Source of the DNA: Alloprevotella sp.
Lineage (GTDB): Bacteria > Bacteroidota > Bacteroidia > Bacteroidales > Bacteroidaceae
NCBI GenBank assembly: GCA_015259235.1
Contig: JABZGM010000074.1
Coordinates: forward strand, 1 to 9,320
Reading direction: 5' to 3'
DNA: 9,320 bases
The translations under genes were made by a program, and so were the position numbers. Below are positions 1 to 5,671 of this stretch, piece after piece. Every line of letters begins with the position of its first letter. Position 1 is the stretch's first letter. A model generated the notes under the pieces. That model was not told the origin of the DNA and did not search any database. It was given only the letters and a program-made list of their open reading frames with translations.

Positions 1-992
1 ATGTAGCCCCATACTGAGAGTGAAAGCAGCACCACGGCAGGAGACAAGCCCATGATTTGTCCCATGATGCGAGGGGTGAAAATGGTGTCTTGCAGCACTT
101 GCACCACCACGTAAACCAAAAACACGAGTGCCATCATTCCCCAAAAGGAACTGCCGGTGTCTGCCATTTGCAGGAGAGACAAGAGGGCAGCCGGCAAGAT
201 GCCGAGCACCTGAATGTAGGGGATGAAGCTCAACACTCCCACAAAGATGCCCATTCCCACAGGCATGGGGAGACCGATGAGCCAGAAACCAATGCTAAAC
301 ATGACGCCATTGCTGATGGCAACGAGCATTTGTCCGCGGAAATATCCTCGCATGTTGTGTGCCATATCGTTGGAGAGTTTCTCTAAAAAAGCACGTTGTG
401 AGCGTGGCACGTATTTGAGCCAAATGGTGGCATAGTGGTCGTAGTCGGCGAGCAAGAGCACCAGATAGAGTAGGGCGAAAGCGGAACTAGCCAGACTAAT
501 GACCACGTTGGCTGTGGATTGCACCACATTCCAAACATGCGGCAGTGAGGTGCGCAACATTTGTAGCACGTTGCCCTGCTTGAGCTTGTGTTCTAGTTGC
601 AGCGCATCCAACCATTCTTGCAGCAAATTTTGCATCCAGTTGGGTAAAACCACATGTCCGCTATCATTTTGCAGATAGCGCAAGAGGGCATCTTTGATGT
701 GGAGAATACCGTCGAGAAATGGCGGAACAATGAGCCATAAAGCCCCCACCGCAATGGCTGTGGTACCAATGAGGGTGAGGATGACGGCTAGAAATCGCGG
801 TCTGATGTAGCAACGAACATAGAGAAAATTGACCACAGGAGCCAAAATCCATGCAATCGCCCATGCTGCAAAGAAGGGAAGGAGAACTGCGCTGAGCCAG
901 TTGATACCAGCAACAAAAAGCGCTAGAAGAGCCACAAAGAGTGTTCCACGAATGAAACGGTCAAATGTGATTTCTTGGCGAAATATTTGCAT
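1..992 (-). CDS. AI-2E/PerM-family transporter, 3' end cut by window edge
   Basis: Polytopic inner-membrane protein of the AI-2E transporter (PerM, PF01594) family. Members export small molecules or ions, and the substrate cannot be told from sequence. I translated the minus strand by hand: 330 open codons run from ATG at 992 to the left edge with no stop. The N-terminus reads MQIFRQEITFDRF. Hydrophobic pairs follow at about residues 15-55 and 68-95, then a soluble stretch at about 95-150, then further membrane segments. The family-typical C-terminal part is present, including LSFIPYIQVLGILPAAL and the signature DTIFTPRIMGQIMGLSP close to the edge. Family members are usually about 340-380 residues, so only a short tail is missing. 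The next in-frame stop upstream of ATG 992 is a TGA near 1072, and no other in-frame ATG lies between, which supports this start. The gene is divergent from rsmI and has its own promoter at 1098-1130. Family assignment is firm; the physiological role is unknown. Confidence 0.9.
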   Translation of the reverse strand, partial: MQIFRQEITFDRFIRGTLFVALLALFVAGINWLSAVLLPFFAAWAIAWILAPVVNFLYVRCYIRPRFLAVILTLIGTTAIAVGALWLIVPPFLDGILHIKDALLRYLQNDSGHVVLPNWMQNLLQEWLDALQLEHKLKQGNVLQMLRTSLPHVWNVVQSTANVVISLASSAFALLYLVLLLADYDHYATIWLKYVPRSQRAFLEKLSNDMAHNMRGYFRGQMLVAISNGVMFSIGFWLIGLPMPVGMGIFVGVLSFIPYIQVLGILPAALLSLLQMADTGSSFWGMMALVFLVYVVVQVLQDTIFTPRIMGQIMGLSPAVVLLSLSVWGY

Positions 993-1097
993 AAAAAATG
1001 AGGGATTGATGAGAGACCAATGAGGTTCACAAGATGCGTAAGAAAGGATGAGCGCGCCTTCAACATCGTCTCATATCATGATAACAAAATGATGCTG

Positions 1098-1130
1098 CAA
1101 AGATAACACTTTTCGAGTTCGTTGCTCAAG
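1098..1130 (-). promoter_or_regulatory. Bacteroidota-type promoter for the AI-2E-family gene
   Basis: Read on the minus strand, a perfect -7 element TATCTTTG (1105 to 1098) is preceded, after 21 bases, by CTTG (1130 to 1127), close to the TTTG seen at -33 in Bacteroidota promoters. Transcription would start near 1091, giving a leader of about 100 bases before ATG 992. This is a motif match only. Confidence 0.6.
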
Positions 1131-1144
1131 TTTTTGGCAAATAA

Positions 1145-1176
1145 TTTGTTGCAATGAGGTGAAAGTACTATTTTTG
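1145..1176 (+). promoter_or_regulatory. Bacteroidota-type promoter for rsmI
   Basis: TTTG at 1145-1148, a 20-base spacer, then TATTTTTG at 1169-1176. This fits the Bacteroidota consensus TTTG-N19-21-TAnnTTTG exactly. The predicted start near 1183 leaves about 207 bases of leader before the rsmI ATG at 1390, which is long. The element sits back-to-back with the leftward promoter, with 14 bases between their -33 elements. Confidence 0.65.
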
Positions 1177-1389
1177 CAACTAGCAACTTCTAAAAGTAAA
1201 CCTGCAAAACGAGGCTGAAGTGCTTGAAAATGAATGGGACATCCGCTTTCTCATGCTAAAGTAGCGATGCTTCTTTCTCTTCATTTAAGTCCGTGGCTCC
1301 TCATCTGTTAGGTAGAGCAAGGACGTATCTTGTATCACTCAAAAGCTCTGCTGAACTGCCAGAAGAAAACATTCCTATTCCTCACCATC

Positions 1390-2205
1390 ATGTTGTATCT
1401 TGTTCCTACGCCAGTTGGCAATTTGGAAGACATTACGCTTCGTGCACTGCGCATCCTTAAAGAAGTGGATGTGGTCTTGGCTGAAGACACGCGCACCAGC
1501 GGAATCTTGCTCAAGCACTACGACATTTCCACCCCACTGGTGAGTCACCACAAATTTAATGAGCACCAGACGGCAGCAACGCTAGCGGCGCGCATCGTGG
1601 CAGGGGAGACTATGGCACTCATCAGTGATGCGGGCACGCCAGCCATCTCTGACCCTGGTTTTATGCTGGTGAGAGAAGTCGTGAAACAAGGTGGCGAGGT
1701 GCAATGCCTGCCTGGTGCAACAGCTTTCGTGCCTGCTTTAGTGGCGAGCGGATTGCCTTGCGAACGGTTTTGTTTTGAGGGATTCTTGCCTCAAAAGAAA
1801 GGGCGGCAGTCAAAGCTGCAAGCCTTGCAGCGCGAGGAGCGCACGATGATTTTCTACGAAAGTCCCTATCGGGTGGTGAAAACCCTCGAGCAGATGGTAG
1901 AAGTGTTTGGCGCAATGCGGCTGTGCAGTGCGTGTCGCGAGATTTCCAAGCTCCATGAAGAGAGCGTGCGCGGCACTTTGCAAGAGGTGCTGGAGCATTT
2001 TCAAACCACCGAACCCAGAGGCGAGTTTGTGCTCGTTGTGGCAGGGGCTTCCGACTCTGAGGTGGTTGAGGCTGAGGCAACAACATCCCATCGAACCAAG
2101 CGAGCTGTAGTGGAACGCGACCCCATCACAGGGCAACCCCTCCAAACTTCTGCTACATCGCCCACCGAAAAAGCTGAATTACGTCGCAGCAAGCGACATC
2201 GATGA
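1390..2205 (+). CDS. rsmI: 16S rRNA (cytidine(1402)-2'-O)-methyltransferase RsmI
   Basis: SAM-dependent enzyme of the tetrapyrrole-methylase fold. It 2'-O-methylates C1402 of 16S rRNA in the decoding centre, working with RsmH, which methylates the base. The 271-residue product opens with LVPTPVGNLEDITLRAL (residues 4-20), followed by AEDTRTSGILLKHY (31-44), the glycine-rich ISDAGTPAISDPG (78-90), LPGATAFVPALVASGLP (107-123) and FYESPYRV (155-162). All are standard RsmI motifs. I chose ATG 1390 because homology begins right there; an upstream in-frame ATG at 1330 would add 20 residues with no family resemblance. The core ends near residue 220 (EFVLVVAG). Residues 221-271 form a Ser/Thr/Glu-rich then Arg/Lys-rich tail unlike the HTH-type C-terminal part of the E. 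coli enzyme. A promoter lies at 1145-1176. The next gene follows after 47 bases with no clear terminator, so read-through is likely. Confidence 0.95.
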   Translation: MLYLVPTPVGNLEDITLRALRILKEVDVVLAEDTRTSGILLKHYDISTPLVSHHKFNEHQTAATLAARIVAGETMALISDAGTPAISDPGFMLVREVVKQGGEVQCLPGATAFVPALVASGLPCERFCFEGFLPQKKGRQSKLQALQREERTMIFYESPYRVVKTLEQMVEVFGAMRLCSACREISKLHEESVRGTLQEVLEHFQTTEPRGEFVLVVAGASDSEVVEAEATTSHRTKRAVVERDPITGQPLQTSATSPTEKAELRRSKRHR

Positions 2206-2252
2206 ATACTCATTATTCTTTTTATTATTGACATCAACTAACACCTAAGCGT

Positions 2253-3122
2253 ATGAAGAAAATAGCATTTCTCCTAATCGCCGTATTCGGTATGACTTTC
2301 ATTTCGTGCAACACGAAGAAGGATAAGGAAACGGTAGCTGAACTCTCTGCTACTGACTCTTTGCAACAGATTGTTGCGCAGAAAGATAAGGAGCTGACGG
2401 ACATGGTGACGACCATGAATGACATTCAGGACGGCTTCCGCAAAATCAATGAAGCGCAAGGGCGCATCACCATCGAACGTCGTCAAGGCGAACAGACCAA
2501 TCGTGCACACATCGTGGAAGATGTGAAGCTCATCGAAAACACGATTCGTCTCAACAATGATTTGATCAACAATCTTCGCCAACAAGTGAAGGCTTCTAAG
2601 TCGAACAATGCCGAGTTGCGCAAAAAGATGGAAGAGACGGTGGCTGCCTTCACTGCTCAAATCGCTGATTTGACCAAACAAGCGGAAGAACTTCGCGCTG
2701 AATTGGCAAAAAAGGATATTAGAATTGCAGAACTTGGCGAACAAAACGCTAATCTTCAGAGCAATGTGAACGAACTCAGTGCGCAAAACGAAACGAAAGC
2801 GCGCACCGTGGCTTCACAAGATCGCGAACTCAACAGTGCTTACTATGTGTTTGGCACGAAGAGCGAACTTAAGGAACAAAATATCCTCAAGGGAGGCGAA
2901 GTGTTGCGCACCAACAATTTCAACAAGGATTATTTTACCAAGATTGACATCCGCGTGGACAAGGTGATTCGCCTTTACTCTAAGAGTGCCCGCTTGATGA
3001 CTACTCACCCCGAAGGTAGTTATTCGCTCGATAAAGATGCACAAGGTCAATATACCCTCCGTATCACAGACCCTGCTCGTTTCTGGAGTGTGAGCAAGTA
3101 TCTTGTCATCACCGTGAAATAA
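2253..3122 (+). CDS. Coiled-coil lipoprotein, Cbp1 collagen-binding-like
   Basis: A 289-residue predicted surface or periplasmic lipoprotein. Residues 1-18 are a signal peptide (MKKIAFLLIAVFGMTFIS) ending at Cys19, the likely lipidated residue. Right after it come a Lys/Asp/Glu linker and TDSL (34-37), which fits the Bacteroides O-glycosylation sequon D-S/T-hydrophobic. Residues about 38-195 are rich in Glu, Lys, Gln and Ala with heptad-like spacing, indicating a long coiled coil. A compact C-terminal domain starts at 197 (YYVFGTKSELKEQN) and includes KDYFTKIDIR and FWSVSKYLVITVK at the end. From memory this architecture resembles proteins annotated as the Cbp1 family of collagen-binding glycoprotein adhesins in Bacteroides and Prevotella; that identification is inference and could not be checked. 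A structural envelope role is equally possible. The gene probably shares transcripts with rsmI. A hairpin at 3162-3203 follows its stop. Confidence 0.8.
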   Translation: MKKIAFLLIAVFGMTFISCNTKKDKETVAELSATDSLQQIVAQKDKELTDMVTTMNDIQDGFRKINEAQGRITIERRQGEQTNRAHIVEDVKLIENTIRLNNDLINNLRQQVKASKSNNAELRKKMEETVAAFTAQIADLTKQAEELRAELAKKDIRIAELGEQNANLQSNVNELSAQNETKARTVASQDRELNSAYYVFGTKSELKEQNILKGGEVLRTNNFNKDYFTKIDIRVDKVIRLYSKSARLMTTHPEGSYSLDKDAQGQYTLRITDPARFWSVSKYLVITVK

Positions 3123-3161
3123 CGCTTTCGAGCAAACCTTCTTTCAAAATTAAGGATAGTT

Positions 3162-3203
3162 TATGCCTATTCCCACGTGGCGTTCTACGTAGGGATAGGC
3201 ATA
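3162..3203 (+). terminator. Long hairpin after the coiled-coil lipoprotein gene
   Basis: Arm TATGCCTATTCCCACGT (3162-3178) pairs with ACGTAGGGATAGGCATA (3187-3203) across an 8-base loop: 17 pairs with one G-U and one C-A mismatch. It starts 40 bases after the stop at 3122, as expected for a terminator, but only TTT follows, so it may instead protect the mRNA end or be a dispersed repeat. The structure is certain; the role is inferred. Confidence 0.55.
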
Positions 3204-3209
3204 TTTGCA

Positions 3210-3230
3210 CCTTTGCGAACTGGGCAAAGG
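3210..3230 (+). repeat. Short 7-bp inverted repeat
   Basis: CCTTTGC (3210-3216) and GCAAAGG (3224-3230) form a perfect 7-bp stem with a 7-base loop, directly downstream of the larger hairpin at 3162-3203. It could be a second part of the same transcription end. No T-run follows. Confidence 0.4.
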
Positions 3231-3320
3231 ATTATCCCCAATCGTTCATTAGACCGTTATAGCGCAGAATGTTATGGAGAAATAACTTCCTGTCATCTTT
3301 CATTTTCTTGTTGGCATCTT

Positions 3321-3373
3321 GTTTCTCGTTGGTTCTCGACGTAGCCCGCTACGCCTTCAAACTAACGAAAAAC
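3321..3373 (+). repeat. Imperfect 53-base inverted repeat ahead of the glycine-zipper lipoprotein
   Basis: Outer arms GTTTCTCGTTGGTT (3321-3334) and AACTAACGAAAAAC (3360-3373) pair over 14 positions with one C-A mismatch and one G-U. An internal loop of 5 and 6 bases follows, then an inner perfect stem CGTAGC/GCTACG (3340-3345 and 3348-3353) around CC. It lies 84 bases before the ATG at 3457, so it would be in a leader or between transcripts. The function is unknown: it could be an attenuator, an operator or a small dispersed repeat. Confidence 0.45.
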
Positions 3374-3456
3374 CATTTGCTCAACAATCAAATAAAATCT
3401 GTTCAGGATCTAATGACCGATTTGGGATTATTGATTTTCTCACTTACGATACGAAT

Positions 3457-4203
3457 ATGACAATGAAAAGATATTCTCAGATTTTTTCTTCCCAGCGAGT
3501 GGCGAGAAATCTCGCATTGACGCTGATGATTCCTTTCCTGATGAGCAGTTGCGTGAGCTATGATAGTTGGAACCGCACGACGACTGGCATGAGTCTTGGT
3601 GCTTTCTTTGGTTCTACGGTGGGTGGTCTCATTGGAGGCTATCGTGGTTCGGACATTGGCACCCTTATTGGGGGGGCAGCAGGGGCTGCCATTGGGGCTG
3701 CTTCGGCAGAGAAGAATGCAAAACAGCGCGAACAGACCTACGAACAACGCTATGGTAATCAACGCTATGATGACTATCGTACTCAAGATGGCAGATATGG
3801 CAATGAACAAGTGGGCTATGGTCGCTACAACAACGGGAGTGATGTGTATGCTTCTTTTAATGGTATAGAACTCTCTAACCTCACTTTCGCGGACTACAAT
3901 GGCGATCGCGCGCTTCAACCTGGAGAACGTGCGCAGATTACTTTCGACCTCTACAATAATTCTGGCAGCACGCTCTATAACATTGCGCCAGTGGTGTCTT
4001 GCGACTATAAGCGTGTGAATATTTCCCCTACGGCTATCATCGGTGAACTTCCTGCTGGTCGCGCCGTGCGCTATCAAGCTGAGATCGTGGCTCGCAACAA
4101 TGCGCGCGATCGTGAACTAGTGTTCCAAATCGCACTCCCTGATCCTCAAGGGCGTCTTTACCCTGTAAAAACATTTAGTATCGAACTTTTGAAACGTAGA
4201 TGA
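3457..4203 (+). CDS. Glycine-zipper lipoprotein
   Basis: A 248-residue predicted outer-envelope lipoprotein. A basic N-terminus (KRYSQIF) and a hydrophobic segment (about 18-29) lead to SSC, with Cys32 the likely lipidation site. Residues about 43-73 form a glycine zipper (GSTVGGLIGGYRG, then GTLIGGAAGAAIGAA), the pattern of 17-kDa-antigen/SlyB-like outer-membrane proteins. Next is a Tyr/Asn/Arg/Gln-rich linker at about 75-115 with repeated RYG- and RYD-type motifs. A C-terminal beta-rich domain (about 117-248) contains GIELSNLTFADYNGD and ERAQITFDLYNNSGSTLYN, resembling CARDB-like or other Ig-type folds. I start at ATG 3457 (ATG 3463 is equally possible) because the signal peptide begins there; the frame is open back to an ATG at 3319, but that would put 46 extra residues ahead of a signal peptide. 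Its stop overlaps the MATE start (ATGA, 4200-4203), implying translational coupling. The precise function is unknown. Confidence 0.85.
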   Translation: MTMKRYSQIFSSQRVARNLALTLMIPFLMSSCVSYDSWNRTTTGMSLGAFFGSTVGGLIGGYRGSDIGTLIGGAAGAAIGAASAEKNAKQREQTYEQRYGNQRYDDYRTQDGRYGNEQVGYGRYNNGSDVYASFNGIELSNLTFADYNGDRALQPGERAQITFDLYNNSGSTLYNIAPVVSCDYKRVNISPTAIIGELPAGRAVRYQAEIVARNNARDRELVFQIALPDPQGRLYPVKTFSIELLKRR

Positions 4204-5531
4204 GACTTTCCTCGCACTATTCGGCTACGCTCCGCTTAGGACTTCCCATTGCCATTGCACAACTCGGCACGATTATCTTAGCTTTTGCCGACACCATCAT
4301 GGTGGGGCATTATAGCACACCTGCGCTCTCGGCAGCATCGTTTGTCAATAGCTTGTTTAATCTGGCTACCATGATTATTTTAGGCTATAGCTACGGATTG
4401 ACGCCCTTCGTTTCGGCAAAGTATAGTCAGGGAGACAAGGCTGGAGTGGGTGCGATTATGCGCCGAGGGCTCATGATGAATCTCTTCTTTGGGGTAGGAG
4501 TGCTCTTTGTCTTTGGTGTCCTGTATTTCCTTCTTCCCTATCTCAGACAGCCAGAGGCGTTGCTCCCACTCATGCAGTCGTATTACATTACACTTTGGGT
4601 GTCGCTCTGGTTTGTGGTGCTCTTCACTGCAGCGCGCCAATTCACCGACGGTATCACCTATACCAGTTTAGCGATGTGGCTCATCTTGGCAGGAAATGTG
4701 ATCAACATCGTGCTGAACTATCTGCTCATCTTTGGCATAGGTCCATTTCCCGAATGGGGGCTCTTTGGTGCGGGCTTCGCTACAATGGTGAGCCGCATAT
4801 TGGTGGCTGTGGTTTTGTTGGCAATTATCTTTTGGGGTAAGCGTTTTGCTGATTTCCGCCTTCCACTCTCGGCTGATGGCCTCTCGCAGTTGCCCTCGTT
4901 GCGCGATATTCATCGCAAGTCGTGGCCCGTGAGTTTGCAGATTGGATTGGAAACTTTCTGTTTTGCGGGTTCGGCTGTGATGACAGGATGGTTGGGAGAA
5001 ATTCCGCTCGCGGCTTATCAGATTTTGATGACTTTAGGCACGCTAGGATTTACCCTTTACTATAGTTTGGGGGCTAGCATGAGCATTCGTATCTCTTACT
5101 TCCTGGGACAAAATGATAAGGCTGAGGCTTTGTTGGCTGGAAAAGTGGGAAGAAATTTGCTTTTGCTCAATGCTACTTTGTCTTCGATGCTGTTTTATTT
5201 TGCCGGTAATGTGATTGTTCATCTCTTTACGCAAGATATGGCTGTGATTTCAGCTGCACTTGCCTTGCTAGTGCCGCTGGTGGTATACCAATATGCTGAT
5301 GCGCTGCAGATTTGTTACGCTAATGCGCTGCGCGCTACGCAACATGTGTTGCCAATGACGTGGAGTTCTGCGGTGGCTTACCTTGTGGTAGGCATGCCTG
5401 CAGCGTATTTGATGGGCTTTACGCTGAAGGGCGGTGTGGAAGGTATCTTTTATTCATTTGCTATCTCGCTGATGGTGGCTGCGCTTCTCTTTGCGTTTTT
5501 CTATCATCGATTTATGAAGGCGAAAGGCTAG
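4200..5531 (+). CDS. MATE-family multidrug/cation antiporter (NorM-like)
   Basis: Inner-membrane exporter of the multidrug and toxic compound extrusion family, driven by Na+ or H+ and exporting cationic compounds. The 443-residue length and about 12 hydrophobic segments in two homologous halves fit the family. The first half carries AFADTIMVGHYSTPALSA (28-45) and YGLTPFVSAKYSQGD (65-79); the second carries SLQIGLETFCFAGSAVMTGW (245-264) and SIRISYFLGQNDKAEA (295-310). Acidic residues Asp31, Glu251 and Asp367 fall at almost the same spacing as Asp36, Glu255 and Asp371 of Vibrio cholerae NorM (220 and 116 apart here, 219 and 116 there, from memory), so the cation-coupling sites seem intact. The start ATG overlaps the stop of the glycine-zipper lipoprotein by four bases, so the two are almost certainly one operon. 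The hairpin at 5618-5654 ends the unit. The substrate is unknown. Confidence 0.93.
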   Translation: MRLSSHYSATLRLGLPIAIAQLGTIILAFADTIMVGHYSTPALSAASFVNSLFNLATMIILGYSYGLTPFVSAKYSQGDKAGVGAIMRRGLMMNLFFGVGVLFVFGVLYFLLPYLRQPEALLPLMQSYYITLWVSLWFVVLFTAARQFTDGITYTSLAMWLILAGNVINIVLNYLLIFGIGPFPEWGLFGAGFATMVSRILVAVVLLAIIFWGKRFADFRLPLSADGLSQLPSLRDIHRKSWPVSLQIGLETFCFAGSAVMTGWLGEIPLAAYQILMTLGTLGFTLYYSLGASMSIRISYFLGQNDKAEALLAGKVGRNLLLLNATLSSMLFYFAGNVIVHLFTQDMAVISAALALLVPLVVYQYADALQICYANALRATQHVLPMTWSSAVAYLVVGMPAAYLMGFTLKGGVEGIFYSFAISLMVAALLFAFFYHRFMKAKG

Positions 5532-5617
5532 TGAGTTTTTGAGCTGTTCCGCTTTATTGAAGGAGCATTCCTTTACCTCAAATTAGTATCCTATAGGTGA
5601 CGTTTTAGATTACAATG

Positions 5618-5654
5618 AAAAATCCCCATTTGCATGACGCAAATGGGGATTTTT
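5618..5654. terminator. Bidirectional rho-independent terminator between the MATE gene and alaS
   Basis: AAAAATCCCCATTTGC (5618-5633) and GCAAATGGGGATTTTT (5639-5654) form a perfect 16-bp stem with a 5-base loop. The A/T ends supply a U-run on either strand, so it can end both the rightward MATE transcript and the leftward alaS transcript, whose stop codons lie 86 and 17 bases away. Confidence 0.92.
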
Positions 5655-5671
5655 GTGTGTGGTATTTCGGA

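Larger units (their letters stand above)
993..1389. other. Divergent intergenic spacer, 397 bases
   Basis: This spacer separates the leftward AI-2E-family gene from rightward rsmI. It holds the two promoters described at 1098-1130 and 1145-1176. Right of them, 1183-1389 would be the rsmI leader. I find no credible gene, tRNA or recognisable riboswitch there, only a 9-codon ORF (1230-1259) that I do not support. Confidence 0.6.
3123..3456. other. Intergenic spacer, 334 bases, with structured elements
   Basis: Between the two lipoprotein genes. It holds the hairpins at 3162-3203, 3210-3230 and 3321-3373. I found no TTTG-N19-21-TAnnTTTG match here, so the promoter of the lipoprotein-MATE pair is not identified. 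Open frames through the region (from 3269 and 3319) show no family resemblance and I do not call them genes. Confidence 0.5.

Noticed and set aside
57..435. Plus-strand frames of 109 and 70 codons
   Set aside because: They overlap the AI-2E-family gene on the other strand, which has strong family motifs. The His-rich product is an antisense artefact.
1230..1259. 9-codon leader ORF ahead of rsmI
   Set aside because: It has no ribosome-binding support or distinctive composition such as repeated regulatory codons. Such short ORFs are expected by chance.
1330..1389. Upstream extension of rsmI by 20 codons
   Set aside because: RsmI homologs begin at the MLYLVPTPVGN position. The extra residues show no conservation that I recognise.
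3269..3460. 63-codon hydrophobic plus-strand ORF
   Set aside because: It runs through the inverted repeat at 3321-3373, overlaps the start of the next gene, and shows no recognisable domain. The hydrophobic N-terminus alone is not enough.
3403..4077. 224-codon minus-strand frame
   Set aside because: It is antisense to the glycine-zipper lipoprotein, its Ile/Arg/Thr-rich composition arises from the Gly/Tyr/Asn codons opposite, and no family resemblance is seen.
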